The position numbers were made by a program, and so were the translations under genes. A stretch of DNA of 64,000 nt from Arthrobacter cavernae (GTDB lineage: Bacteria > Actinomycetota > Actinomycetes > Actinomycetales > Micrococcaceae). Shown one piece after another: positions 42,097 through 51,080 of this stretch; positions within the stretch are counted from its first letter, which is position 1; every line of letters starts with the position of its first letter. The stretch covers positions 349,175-413,174 of the forward strand of contig NZ_JAFNLL010000002.1 in NCBI RefSeq assembly GCF_017368795.1. Direction: 5' to 3'. Below the pieces are notes generated by a model that ran no database searches, was not told where the DNA came from, and saw only the letters and a list, made by a program, of their open reading frames with translations.

Positions 42097-43214
42097 TTGG
42101 TTCCTCCGGCCGTTTGAGTGGCGGCGGCGAGCTCGGCCATGCGGGCGCCGAGGGCCTGGGCGGCATAGCCGTTGGGGGTGCCCTGGCGGTCGCCTTCCAC
42201 GGCGTTGTCCGCCATGAGGGTAACGAGTTCGTAAGCAACGTGGCTGCCTGCGACGCCGGTGATTTCAGCGTGGTCGTAGGCCGGGGCAACTTCCACGATG
42301 TCTGCGCCCACGAGGTTCATGCCCCGGAAGCCGCGGATGATTTCGAGGAGCTCGCGGCTCGTGATGCCGCCGGCTTCCGGCGTGCCGGTGCCCGGCGCGT
42401 GGGCCGGGTCCAGGACGTCGATGTCCACGGAGATGTACAGCGGACGGTTGCCGATGCGATCGCGGATCTTGGCCACGGTTTCCACAACGCCCTGGTAGTA
42501 GACGTCGGCCGAGGTGACGATGCCGAAGCCGAAGCGGTGGTCGTCGTCGAGGTCCTTCTTGCCGTACAGCGGACCGCGGGTGCCCACGTGGCTGATGGCC
42601 TCGGTGTCCAGGATGCCTTCTTCGACGGCGCGGCGGAACGGGGTGCCGTGGGTGTACTCGGCGCCGAAGTAGGTGTCCCAGGTGTCCAGGTGGGCGTCGA
42701 AGTGCAGCATGGCGACCGGCTCGCCGGCCCGTTCGGCGGCGGCACGGAGCAGCGGCAAGGCGATGGTGTGGTCGCCACCGAGGGTGACGAGCTTGCTGCC
42801 GTTGGCCGTCAGATCCAGCGCATTCTGCTGGATGGTCTCGATGGCCTCGTTGATGTTGAACGGGTTCACCGCCATGTCGCCGGCGTCGGCTACCTGGATG
42901 TTCTCGAAGGGGCTGACGTCCCAGGCCGGGTTGTACGGGCGCAGCAGGCGGCTGGCTTCACGCACGTGGTTGGCGCCGAAGCGCGCACCGGGGCGGTAGG
43001 AAACGCCGGAGTCGAAGGGGACGCCGACCACGGTGACATCGGCCTTGGCGACCTGGTCCAGCCGCGGAAGGCGGGCGTAGGTGGCGGCACCGGCGTAGCG
43101 CGGGATGCGGGACGAATCAATGGGGCCGAGGTTCCCGTTGGCCTCAATACGAAGCTCTTCCAAAATACGCCTCTCCTTGCTGGATAGGTGGGGATCGATA
43201 GATGACTGTGACAC
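42093..43214 (-). CDS. Agmatinase/guanidinobutyrase family ureohydrolase
   Basis: 373 aa. Binuclear manganese ligands are in [19 protein letters not shown] and [22 protein letters not shown], all complete. It hydrolyses a guanidino group to urea; agmatine, 4-guanidinobutyrate and related compounds are candidates, and a guanidinobutyrase has been described from Arthrobacter. The N-terminus is about 30 residues longer than E. coli SpeB. The AT-rich upstream region (to 43269) holds its promoter and an AGGCAAC element also found in the symporter promoter. Confidence 0.88.
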   Translation of the reverse strand: MSQSSIDPHLSSKERRILEELRIEANGNLGPIDSSRIPRYAGAATYARLPRLDQVAKADVTVVGVPFDSGVSYRPGARFGANHVREASRLLRPYNPAWDVSPFENIQVADAGDMAVNPFNINEAIETIQQNALDLTANGSKLVTLGGDHTIALPLLRAAAERAGEPVAMLHFDAHLDTWDTYFGAEYTHGTPFRRAVEEGILDTEAISHVGTRGPLYGKKDLDDDHRFGFGIVTSADVYYQGVVETVAKIRDRIGNRPLYISVDIDVLDPAHAPGTGTPEAGGITSRELLEIIRGFRGMNLVGADIVEVAPAYDHAEITGVAGSHVAYELVTLMADNAVEGDRQGTPNGYAAQALGARMAELAAATQTAGGTK

Positions 43215-43269
43215 CCATCATACACTCAAAGTTGCCTTATATGCATCATATGTTTACAAACTAATCAAC

Positions 43270-43322
43270 GTGCCGAAGAAATAACGACGGCGGGCGGTCA
43301 CCTGGGGCGCCCGCCCGCCGTC
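43270..43322 (-). terminator. Rho-independent terminator of the lipoprotein gene
   Basis: GACGGCGGGCGG (43286-43297) pairs exactly with 43311-43322 across a 13-base loop. On the leftward strand it is followed by GTTATTTCTTC, a T-rich run. Confidence 0.8.
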
Positions 43323-43352
43323 AGGCACGGGCCGCAAGGCCCCGCCCAAGGA

Positions 43353-44114
43353 TCAGTTGTACGTCACGCTCAGCAGAAGAGCCTTGAGCTGCGCGTATTC
43401 GGGCGTGGCCACCCAGGCCCGGGCGGCTTCAGGCGAAGGGAAGCCGGGAGAGTCGATGTATACCCGGAAGATCGCCGCACCATTGGGCAGGACCACCTGG
43501 CCGTTGCCGCTGCTGACGCTTCCGGATCCCAACTCGGCGGCTGGGCGGACGTCCATGTAGAAGTGGTCATTGACGTCGATATAGCTATCCCGGAAGAAGC
43601 CGAACGTCGGCTCCCCAAAGGCAGCCAGCCCGGGAACGGGCGCGGAGTCAAAGACGGTACGGTCCACCGGGCCGGATGCACCATCACCATAGGAGCCACT
43701 GACGATGAACGCCACGTCCTTGCCGCGGTGGTCGCTCAGCACCGCCTCGACGCAGTCGGCTGGACCGCCGGGCAGTGTTGGACCCGGGTTGGTGCGGATG
43801 GACCAATTGGCCGGATAGGCAAAGGAGATATGCCCGTCCGGGAAGGTGAAGGTCTTCAGCGCGGGCGCCGGCACCTTTGCCTTGTCTCCGGCGGTCTTTT
43901 CCGCACCGGCCTTTTCCGCACCGGCCTGCGTCACCGAGGTCAAGGTGAGCGCTGAACCGGAGCCCCGGTCCGCCGTCGAGCCTGGTACGGGCGCCGGCGA
44001 ACATGACGCGGTGGCGGAAGCGAGCGCAATCGCCAGGGCAGCCCCGGCCGCAGCTTTCCCAAAAGATGCAGCTTTCTTGAATTCTGCCGCTTTCCCGAAT
44101 CTTGCAGAGTGCAT
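43353..44114 (-). CDS. Putative lipoprotein of unknown function
   Basis: 253 aa from the ATG at 44114 (GGGGAAG just upstream; a TTG at 44126 is possible). The N-terminus is a long basic/hydrophobic leader with three FGKAA/FKKAA-like repeats ending LASATASC, a plausible lipobox (TASC, with the first position unusual). The mature protein begins with an Ala/Lys linker, then a domain with FPDGHISFAYPANWSI, like PsbP/lipoprotein LpqN-type folds. Function unknown. Its own terminator follows. Confidence 0.7.
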   Translation of the reverse strand: MHSARFGKAAEFKKAASFGKAAAGAALAIALASATASCSPAPVPGSTADRGSGSALTLTSVTQAGAEKAGAEKTAGDKAKVPAPALKTFTFPDGHISFAYPANWSIRTNPGPTLPGGPADCVEAVLSDHRGKDVAFIVSGSYGDGASGPVDRTVFDSAPVPGLAAFGEPTFGFFRDSYIDVNDHFYMDVRPAAELGSGSVSSGNGQVVLPNGAAIFRVYIDSPGFPSPEAARAWVATPEYAQLKALLLSVTYN

Positions 44115-44350
44115 TGTCTTCCCCAATCGTGAACAAGGGTCCTGACGGATGGGCGGGGCGCTTGCCCCGTCACCCCATTAGTTTCCCGAGGAGCCACAGT
44201 TATTACATCGTCTGGAATAATTTTCTCCCGGGCAATAAATGAGACGCCCGTCACAAGCGGCGTAAAGATTCCATAAAAACCGGCGTCCCGCCGTCGGGCC
44301 CGGCCATACGCTCCTTGTGAGGCAGCTCCCGTGCTGCGCGAAAGGACCAC

Positions 44351-46324
44351 GTGACAACCCTGACCAGGCCCCCGGCCGACCCCTCCGACCACCGGAAGCA
44401 CCAGCCCCATCGGCTCAAGGCCTGGCTGCTGGAGGGCATGCCGGAGCCATCGGGAAAGCGGCGTCCGCATGCCGGGACCGACGAAGCCCACAAGGCCCAG
44501 TCCTGGTGGAAGGTCATGTGCCTCACCGGCCTGGACTACTTCTCCACCCTCGGCTACCAGCCTGCGATTGCGGCCCTGGCGGCCGGCCTGCTCTCGCCAC
44601 TGGCCACCATCGTCCTCGTGGTTGTCACTCTGGCCGGGGCCTTGCCGGTATACCGGCGCGTTGCGCAAGAGAGCCCCCGCGGCGAAGGCTCCATCTCCAT
44701 GCTCGAGCGCCTGCTCCCCCGCTGGGGCGGCAAGCTTTTCGTGCTCGCCTTGCTCGGCTTCGCGGCCACGGACTTCATGATCACCATCACCCTGTCCGCC
44801 GCGGACGCCACGGCCCACGTAATCGAGAACCCCTTCGCCCCGCACTTCCTGGAAGGGCAGCAGGTGGTGATCACGCTGGCGCTTATCGCCGGGCTTGGCG
44901 TTGTCTTCCTGCGCGGCTTCAAGGAAGCCATCAACGTGGCGGTCGTCCTGGTGGCCGCGTTCCTGGCACTGAACCTCGTGGTTATTTTCGTCTCGCTCGG
45001 CCACGTCTTCACCGATGCCCGGGTCATCAGTGACTGGTGGACGGCACTGACCACCTCACACGGCAACCCCGTCCTGATGATCGCCGTCGCCCTGATCGTG
45101 TTCCCGCGGCTTGCCCTGGGGCTCTCGGGCTTTGAGACCGGCGTTGCGGTGATGCCGCAGATCAAGGGCGCCCCCGGCGACACGGAAGAGAACCCGGCCG
45201 GACGAATCAGGGGGGCCCGGAAGCTGCTGACGACGGCGGCCCTCATCATGAGCTCGTTCCTGGTCACCTCCAGCTTCACCACGGTCATGCTGATCCCGGC
45301 CGCCGAGTTCGAGCCTGGCGGCTCGGCGGAAGGCCGCGCCCTGGCGTACCTGGCCCACAAGTTCCTGGGCGATGGCTTCGGCACCGTGTACGACATCAGC
45401 ACCATCGCGATCCTCTGGTTCGCGGGCGCCTCAGCAATGGCCGGACTGCTGAACCTGGTGCCGCGCTACCTCCCCAAGTACGGCATGGCCCCGGCATGGG
45501 CCCGCGCACTGCGGCCGCTCGTACTGGTCTTCACTGCCATCGCGTTCGCCGTCACCATCATCTTCAAGGCCGATGTCAACGCCCAGGGCGGCGCTTACGC
45601 AACCGGCGTCCTCGTGCTGATCACCTCCGCCTCAATCGCCGTTACGCTCTCCGCGCGGCGCAAACGCCAGCGCCCGCAGTTCATCGGCTTCGGCGTGGTG
45701 TCCCTCGTGTTTATCTACACCACAGTGGTCAACTCCGTGGAGCGCCCCGACGGCCTCAAGATTGCGGGCATGTTCATCCTGGGCATTCTGCTGGTGAGCT
45801 TCGCTTCCCGCATCCGGCGCGCCTTCGAACTGCGCGCCACGCACATCAAGATGGACGAGAAAGCCCTCGAATTCACGGCCGCCAACGAGGAAGGGCCCAT
45901 CCGGATCATCGCCCACGAGCCCAAGCGGCTCAGCGCCGACCGGTACCGCGAAAAGCTCTCCCATGCGGAGCAGGCCAACCACCTGCCCGCGGACAGCGAT
46001 GCGGTGTTCATCGAAATCATCGTGGACGACAGCTCGGACTTCGAACAGGAGCTGCAGGTGGTGGGCAAGGAACGGCACGGCTTCAAGATCCTGGAGGTCC
46101 ACAGCAACAACGTGCCCAACACCCTGGCCGCGGTTCTCCTGCACATCCGCGACGTCACCGGCCTCATGCCGCACATCTATTTCCGCTGGACCGAGGGCAA
46201 CCCGATTGCCAACCTGAGCAAGTTCCTGTTCTTCGGCGAGGGCGAGATCGCCCCGGTCACCCGCGAAGTGCTGCGCGAAGCCGAGCCGGACATCACCCGG
46301 CGCCCCTGGGTGCACGTGGGGTAG
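44351..46324 (+). CDS. APC-superfamily permease with C-terminal cytosolic domain
   Basis: 657 aa, GTG start at 44351 after AAAGGA. About 60 polar residues precede twelve membrane helices beginning [21 protein letters not shown]. The last 170 residues are soluble ([31 protein letters not shown]), similar in layout to KimA/KupA potassium importers and relatives usually annotated as amino acid transporters. Potassium or amino acid uptake are both possible. The 224 bases before it (44127-44350) show no recognised riboswitch. Confidence 0.85.
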   Translation: MTTLTRPPADPSDHRKHQPHRLKAWLLEGMPEPSGKRRPHAGTDEAHKAQSWWKVMCLTGLDYFSTLGYQPAIAALAAGLLSPLATIVLVVVTLAGALPVYRRVAQESPRGEGSISMLERLLPRWGGKLFVLALLGFAATDFMITITLSAADATAHVIENPFAPHFLEGQQVVITLALIAGLGVVFLRGFKEAINVAVVLVAAFLALNLVVIFVSLGHVFTDARVISDWWTALTTSHGNPVLMIAVALIVFPRLALGLSGFETGVAVMPQIKGAPGDTEENPAGRIRGARKLLTTAALIMSSFLVTSSFTTVMLIPAAEFEPGGSAEGRALAYLAHKFLGDGFGTVYDISTIAILWFAGASAMAGLLNLVPRYLPKYGMAPAWARALRPLVLVFTAIAFAVTIIFKADVNAQGGAYATGVLVLITSASIAVTLSARRKRQRPQFIGFGVVSLVFIYTTVVNSVERPDGLKIAGMFILGILLVSFASRIRRAFELRATHIKMDEKALEFTAANEEGPIRIIAHEPKRLSADRYREKLSHAEQANHLPADSDAVFIEIIVDDSSDFEQELQVVGKERHGFKILEVHSNNVPNTLAAVLLHIRDVTGLMPHIYFRWTEGNPIANLSKFLFFGEGEIAPVTREVLREAEPDITRRPWVHVG

Positions 46325-46331
46325 CGGCCCT

Positions 46332-46399
46332 CCGTTTCGAGGGTTCCCTGCGCACTAGATGGGTCGAATAATCGGGTGCGCAGGGAACCATCTAAACGG
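46332..46399. terminator. Long interrupted stem-loop between convergent genes
   Basis: GGTTCCCTGCGCA (46342-46354) pairs exactly with 46377-46389, and CCGTTT (46332-46337) pairs with AAACGG (46394-46399) outside matched four-base internal loops. It separates the permease from the convergent XRE-cupin gene. Likely bidirectional terminator. Confidence 0.75.
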
Positions 46400-46413
46400 G
46401 CAGGAAACCAGGC

Positions 46414-46989
46414 CTACCGGCTTGCGGCGGGAACCAGAATCCAGAGGACCTCGACGGTCTCGTCGGTGGGGTTGACCCAGGTGTGGGGCTCCCGGCCGGG
46501 GAAGGACAGGGTGTCGCCCTCCTCGAGTTCGTATTCCTCGTTGGTGAGGATGAGCTTGATGCGCCCCTTGACCACATGAAGGACGTCGACGTCGCAGTCC
46601 ACGGCGTAGAGCTCGGACTCACCGCGGCCGCGGGGTTCGATGATGGCCTGCAGGATCTGCAGGCGGCGCTCGGAACGGGCCGTCAGCAGCCGTTCGACAA
46701 TCCCTTCGCCGCCGAGCGAAATCCTGGGGCCGTCGTCACGCCGGGTCAGATGGGTTTCCGGGGCCGCAAACAGCTCACCGACGGACACCGACAGGACCTG
46801 GCACAGCGTCACGAGCGAGGCGACCGACGGCGACGTCAGGTCCCGCTCCACACGGCTGAGGAATCCCTTGGTCAGGCCGGTGGCGTCCGCAACCTGTTCG
46901 ATGGTGAGACGCTGCGACTGGCGGGCTGCGCGGATTCTGGAACCAATGGCAACAGGTACATTGCTCGGTTCAACGGGTAGAGCCTTCAT
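46414..46989 (-). CDS. XRE-family regulator with cupin sensor domain
   Basis: 191 aa. N-terminal helix-turn-helix (about 10-70, IRAARQSQRLTIEQVADATGLTKGFLSRVERD) and C-terminal cupin (about 115-185, EGDTLSFPGREPHTWVNPTDE). PuuR-type XRE-cupin regulators often govern polyamine or guanidino-compound genes. It is divergent from the sodium:solute symporter across 270 bases with a CAACA-AG-TGTTG palindrome, and the agmatinase operon lies about 3.2 kb away. Those are its likely targets. Confidence 0.9.
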   Translation of the reverse strand: MKALPVEPSNVPVAIGSRIRAARQSQRLTIEQVADATGLTKGFLSRVERDLTSPSVASLVTLCQVLSVSVGELFAAPETHLTRRDDGPRISLGGEGIVERLLTARSERRLQILQAIIEPRGRGESELYAVDCDVDVLHVVKGRIKLILTNEEYELEEGDTLSFPGREPHTWVNPTDETVEVLWILVPAASR

Positions 46990-47091
46990 TCACGAACCTT
47001 TCAGGCCGCCCAGGCGGCCCTGTCATTGCAGCCATACTAACGGGATTGCGCTCCATTCCGGCCTGCAAACACATTTACGGCACCCCGATTG

Positions 47092-47139
47092 TTGACTGTT
47101 ACTCCGATCACAACGTATTCTCATAGGCAACAAGTGTTG
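47092..47139 (+). promoter_or_regulatory. Symporter promoter with overlapping palindromic operator
   Basis: TTGACT (47092-47097), an 18-base spacer, and TATTCT (47116-47121) form a good promoter for the symporter gene. Just downstream AGGCAACAAGTGTTG contains CAACA-AG-TGTTG (47128-47139) over the predicted start point. The leftward agmatinase promoter contains AAGGCAACTTTGAGTG, a similar half-site. The divergent XRE-cupin protein is the likely binder. Confidence 0.55.
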
Positions 47140-47259
47140 TTTGTCAGGCATACATCACAGACCCATCCCCCAAACCATCAGCGCAGAGACTTCGGCGATA
47201 CGCAGGAGTATCGTCGGAAAACCCCCAACACTCTGCGCATCAGCTCCAGGGAGCCAACC

Positions 47260-48777
47260 ATGGACTCTTCGTTCATCAACATCGCGATAGTAGTGGTGTA
47301 TCTGCTCGCCATGCTGGCCTTCGGCTGGTGGGGCAAGTCCCGTACGAAAAACAACAGTGACTTCTTGGTGGCAGGACGCCGACTGGGCCCGTTCCTCTAC
47401 ACCGGCACCATGGCAGCCGTCGTCCTGGGCGGTGCCTCCACGGTTGGCGGCGTGGGCCTCGGCTACAAGTTCGGCATCTCCGGCATGTGGCTCGTGGTCG
47501 CCATCGGCGCCGGCGTGCTCCTGCTGAGCCTGCTCTTCGCCGGCACCATCCAGAAGCTGAAGATCTACACGGTCTCCCAGATGCTGACGCTCCGCTACGG
47601 CAGCACGGCCACGCAGACTTCCGGCATCGTCATGCTGGCCTACACGCTCATGCTGTGCGCCACGTCCACCGGCGCCTACGCCACCATTTTCGTGGTGCTG
47701 TTCGGCTGGGAGCGCTGGCTGGCCATCGCCATCGGCGGCGCGATCGTCCTGGTGTACTCCACCATCGGCGGCATGTGGTCCATCACCCTGGCCGACCAGG
47801 TGCAGTTCGTCATCAAGACGGTCGGCATTTTCTTCCTCATGCTGCCGTTCGCCCTGAACGCAGCCGGCGGCCTGGACGGCATCCGTGCCCGCGTCGACGC
47901 CAGCTTCTTCCAGATCGACGGCATCGGCCTGCAGACCATCATCACGTACTTTGTGGTCTACACCCTGGGCCTGCTGATCGGGCAGGACATCTGGCAGCGC
48001 GTCTTCACCGCCAAGACCCCCACGGTCGCCCGCTGGGGCGGCGCCACCGCCGGCGTCTACTGCATCCTCTACGGCCTCGCCGGCGCCCTGATCGGCATGG
48101 CAGCCAACGTTGCCCTGGCTGGCATTGAGATCAAGGCCAAGGACGACGTCTACGCCGAGGTCGCCACGCACCTGCTCCCGATCGGCATCGGCGGCCTCGT
48201 GCTCGCCGCCGCCGTTGCGGCCATGATGTCCACCGCCTCCGGCGCACTGATTGCTGCCGCCACCGTTGCCCGCGCCGACGTCATGCCGTTCGTGGCCAGC
48301 TGGTTCGGCAAGAACGTGGACACCTCCGATTCCGACAACCCCGAGCACGACGTCAAGGCCAACCGCTACTGGGTCCTGGGCCTGGGCATCGTCGCGATCA
48401 TCATCGCCATCAGCACCAAGGACGTCGTGGCGGCCCTGACCATCGCCTACGACATCCTGGTGGGCGGACTCCTCGTCGCCATCATCGGCGGCCTGGTCTG
48501 GAAGCGCGGCACGGGCATCGCCGCCGCCGCCTCCATGGGAGTTGGCTCCGTGATCACTCTGGGCACCATGATCGTCCTCGAAATCAACGCCAAGGCGCCG
48601 CTGGACGGCATCTACGCCAACGAGCCCATCTACTACGGCCTGATCGCATCGGCAGTGGTCTACGTGGCGGTTTCACTCGCCAGCAAGCCCACCGACCCCG
48701 CCGTGATGAAGGCCTGGACGGACCGCGTCGCCGGCACCAAGCTGGCGGAGGAAGAGGTACCGGCCCCCACCGCGTAG
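47260..48777 (+). CDS. Sodium:solute symporter (SSS family)
   Basis: 505 aa from the ATG at 47260 (AGGGAG eight bases upstream). About 13 membrane helices. SSS features include LAFGWWGKSRTKNNSDFLVAGR at helix 1-2 and GGASTVGGVGLGYKFG. Family members carry proline, pantothenate, sugars, urea or polyamine-like solutes. Control by the divergent XRE-cupin gene and nearness to the agmatinase/decarboxylase pair suggest uptake of an amine or guanidino compound. Its 5' leader is about 130 bases long. Confidence 0.9.
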   Translation: MDSSFINIAIVVVYLLAMLAFGWWGKSRTKNNSDFLVAGRRLGPFLYTGTMAAVVLGGASTVGGVGLGYKFGISGMWLVVAIGAGVLLLSLLFAGTIQKLKIYTVSQMLTLRYGSTATQTSGIVMLAYTLMLCATSTGAYATIFVVLFGWERWLAIAIGGAIVLVYSTIGGMWSITLADQVQFVIKTVGIFFLMLPFALNAAGGLDGIRARVDASFFQIDGIGLQTIITYFVVYTLGLLIGQDIWQRVFTAKTPTVARWGGATAGVYCILYGLAGALIGMAANVALAGIEIKAKDDVYAEVATHLLPIGIGGLVLAAAVAAMMSTASGALIAAATVARADVMPFVASWFGKNVDTSDSDNPEHDVKANRYWVLGLGIVAIIIAISTKDVVAALTIAYDILVGGLLVAIIGGLVWKRGTGIAAAASMGVGSVITLGTMIVLEINAKAPLDGIYANEPIYYGLIASAVVYVAVSLASKPTDPAVMKAWTDRVAGTKLAEEEVPAPTA

Positions 48778-48799
48778 GGTCCCGGAACTGCATTAACCA

Positions 48800-48848
48800 C
48801 GACGGCGGTGCCGCCCCTTACGCGGGGGCCGCGCCGCCGTCGGGCTTT
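48800..48848 (+). terminator. Terminator of the symporter gene
   Basis: CGACGGCG (48800-48807) pairs with CGCCGTCG (48835-48842), with a GC-rich inner stem, followed by GGGCTTTT. Confidence 0.8.
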
Positions 48849-48857
48849 TGCGGTGAA

Positions 48858-48889
48858 CGTTGCGGTACAGGTGAATCGTTGCGGTACAG
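48858..48889. repeat. 13-bp direct repeat, 19-bp period
   Basis: CGTTGCGGTACAG occurs at 48858-48870 and 48877-48889. It lies in the 259-base gap between the symporter and a small rightward gene. It could be an operator or a simple duplication. Confidence 0.6.
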
Positions 48890-49036
48890 TGGTGCCAGCT
48901 TCAAGAGATGTGGCGCCAAGCTCCGACTTGCCACGCACCAACCCCATGTTCCCGGGTGGTTCGGATGAGGAAGCGGCCCGGCTTCGGACCAGAGACAACC
49001 GAGCGGGCAAGAGCATCTCCCCCAAGGAGCAGGCAC

Positions 49037-49315
49037 GTGCCGTACTATCCCGACGTCGTCCACACCCAAGCAGAACCCGCCTCAGTCCGTGTCATTCCGG
49101 GCGTCGACCTCTTGCTCGGCACGGTGACGTTCATTGTTGACGGGGAGCTTGTGCGCCATTGGCACCACGAACCCCGGCTGATCGCGGACGCCCTGAGCCA
49201 GTCTGTGCGCCCGGCCCGCTGGTTCCCGGCCACGCAGACCCTTTCATTGACAGTGGCGGCCAGGGGCCGGCAGGCAGGCGTCGAAAAGCGCTTCAGCTTC
49301 GCGCCGAGTCCATAG
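49037..49315 (+). CDS. Small protein of unknown function
   Basis: 92 aa from the GTG at 49037, with AAGGAG about eight bases upstream. Contains a hydrophobic core strand (VIPGVDLLLGTVTFIVDGELV) and a basic C-terminus; no cysteines, signal peptide or known motif. The longer open frame upstream is probably not translated. Not recognised. Confidence 0.6.
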   Translation: MPYYPDVVHTQAEPASVRVIPGVDLLLGTVTFIVDGELVRHWHHEPRLIADALSQSVRPARWFPATQTLSLTVAARGRQAGVEKRFSFAPSP

Positions 49316-49326
49316 AGCGGGGAAGC

Positions 49327-49518
49327 TCAGATTTCCTCCTCGGGCTCGCGGAAAGCATCCACTTCGTCCAGGGGAACCACGCGTTCCTCGTCGGCTGGGG
49401 CCTCGTCGTCCTCTGTCCAGGCCTCGTCCACTACCTCGTCCTCGTTGTAGTCATAGGCGGGGTCGGACTCGATGGTTGGCCGGTCCGGATGCCTGGCGTG
49501 TGATTCGGTGGTGTCCAT
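49327..49518 (-). CDS. Small highly acidic protein, function unknown
   Basis: 63 aa from the ATG at 49518, with GGAGGTT about nine bases upstream. Roughly a third of the residues are Asp or Glu (SDPAYDYNEDEVVDEAWTED), without hydrophobic segments, so it is probably disordered. It converges on the 92-aa gene with 11 bases between. Similar short acidic proteins are frequent in Micrococcaceae and unassigned. Confidence 0.6.
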   Translation of the reverse strand: MDTTESHARHPDRPTIESDPAYDYNEDEVVDEAWTEDDEAPADEERVVPLDEVDAFREPEEEI

Positions 49519-49773
49519 GATGCAACCTCCGTCCGAGGGGGCTGAAGCGAGCCCCTGCGCGTACGGGATCAGTGCCGCCCCGTCCCTGTCCTTCCATCTG
49601 AGCACTGCCTGTTGCAGGGGTCAAGGCACCTTTCTCCGGCAGGCGCCACGGAATTGTTTTTACGGTGCGCCTAAGAAATCCTTTGAGGAACACCGGCCAA
49701 AAATCCCCTGAAATTCACGGTAAAGTGGGCGTGCAATGGAGCCGCAAAAGCCCCAGCAAGCACAGGAGTAGAA

Positions 49774-50982
49774 GTGCAGAAGCACCAGGAATCCCACCAT
49801 ACGTCGAGCCCCGCTCCGGACGCAGCACCCATCCTCGAAGAAGCCCCCACAGCCGCAGAATCCCCCCTGTGGACCCCGGCCGACACCGCAGGCTCCCGCC
49901 CGGCGCCGTCGTCGTCGGACATCCGCCGCTGGCGCCAATACCTGGCCGATGAACGCGCCGAGGCCGCCGTCTACCGCGAACTCGCCCTGCGCCGCGAAGG
50001 CGAGGAACGCGAAATCCTCCTGGCCCTCGCCGACGCCGAAGGCCGGCACGAGGCCCACTGGCTGCGGCTCCTGGGCGAACATGCGGGCATGCCCAAGGGG
50101 GCATCCACCCGCAGCCAGCTGCTCGGCTTCCTGGCGCGCCACTTCGGCTCCGTGTTTGTGCTGGCACTCGCCCAGCGCGCCGAAGGCCGCTCCCCCTACT
50201 CAAGCGATCCCTCGGCCACCGCTGCCATGGCCGCCGACGAGCAGATCCACGAAGAAGTGGTCCGTGGCCTGGCGACACGGGGCCGCAACAGGCTCTCCGG
50301 CACCTTCCGCGCTGCCGTGTTCGGCGCCAACGATGGCCTGGTCAGCAACCTGTCCCTCGTCATGGGCATGGCCGCCACCGGCGTTCCCAGCCCCGTGGTG
50401 CTGATGAGCGGCGTGGCGGGCCTTCTGGCCGGCGCCCTGTCCATGGGCGCAGGCGAATACGTATCGGTCCGCTCCCAGCGCGAACTGCTGAACGCCACCC
50501 GGCCCACCCAGGCCACCCTGACCGCTGCTCCATCCCTGGACTTCGAACACAATGAGCTCGTCCTGGTGTACCTGGCCCGTGGCATGAGCCATGAAGCAGC
50601 CGAGCACCGCGCGGCCGAACGCATGGGCCTCTACAGCTGCGATTGCGATCCCAGCCTCTCCCTGCAGCCTGAAGCCGAGGAGCCTGAGGACGAGCACGAG
50701 ACGGTCGGCTCCGCCTGGGGTGCGGCCCTGTCCAGCTTCTGCTTCTTCGCCTCCGGCGCGATCGTACCGATCCTGCCCTTCCTCTTTGGCATGAGCGGCC
50801 TGGCTGCGCTGCTGGTAGCTGGCGTGCTGGTGGGCGTGGCACTCCTGGCGACGGGCGCCGTCGTCGGACTGCTCTCCGGAACGTCTCCCTTGAGCCGCGG
50901 CCTGCGGCAGTTGGCGATCGGAATCGGTGCGGCTGCCGCCACCTACGGTCTGGGGCTCGCGTTTGGTGCTGTGATCGTCTAG
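49774..50982 (+). CDS. mbfA: Ferritin-like/VIT1 iron exporter, MbfA type
   Basis: 402 aa, GTG start at 49774 after AGGAG. A polar leader is followed by a ferritin-like diiron domain (about 50-165: DERAEAAVYRELALRREGEE, DAEGRHEAHWLRLLGEHAG, ADEQIHEEVV, giving E...ExxH pairs). The VIT1/CCC1 membrane domain follows with FRAAVFGANDGLVSNLSLVMG and the ALSMGAGEYVSVRSQRE stretch. Proteins with this fusion (membrane-bound ferritin A) export iron or protect from peroxide. No certain iron-regulator box was found upstream. Confidence 0.9.
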   Translation: MQKHQESHHTSSPAPDAAPILEEAPTAAESPLWTPADTAGSRPAPSSSDIRRWRQYLADERAEAAVYRELALRREGEEREILLALADAEGRHEAHWLRLLGEHAGMPKGASTRSQLLGFLARHFGSVFVLALAQRAEGRSPYSSDPSATAAMAADEQIHEEVVRGLATRGRNRLSGTFRAAVFGANDGLVSNLSLVMGMAATGVPSPVVLMSGVAGLLAGALSMGAGEYVSVRSQRELLNATRPTQATLTAAPSLDFEHNELVLVYLARGMSHEAAEHRAAERMGLYSCDCDPSLSLQPEAEEPEDEHETVGSAWGAALSSFCFFASGAIVPILPFLFGMSGLAALLVAGVLVGVALLATGAVVGLLSGTSPLSRGLRQLAIGIGAAAATYGLGLAFGAVIV

Positions 50983-51080
50983 GGTCACCCATGGACGGCA
51001 CCTCGTGCCCGACCTAAGCTGGTCTGAGTGGCCGACGGCGGCAATCACCGCCCGTTTGATGCCGCCTGGCAGGGGGTTCA

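Noticed and set aside
44127..44350. Cyclic di-AMP (ydaO) riboswitch before the KimA-like permease
   Set aside because: Expected from the transporter type, but conserved ydaO blocks are not present in this leader.
47155..48348. 397-codon frame antisense to the symporter
   Set aside because: Composition (His, Gly, Asp-rich) is typical of the reverse complement of membrane helices; no ribosome binding site.
49640..49680. IdeR/DtxR-like box before the iron exporter
   Set aside because: Only one half (CTTAGGCGCACC) resembles the consensus; too weak to call.
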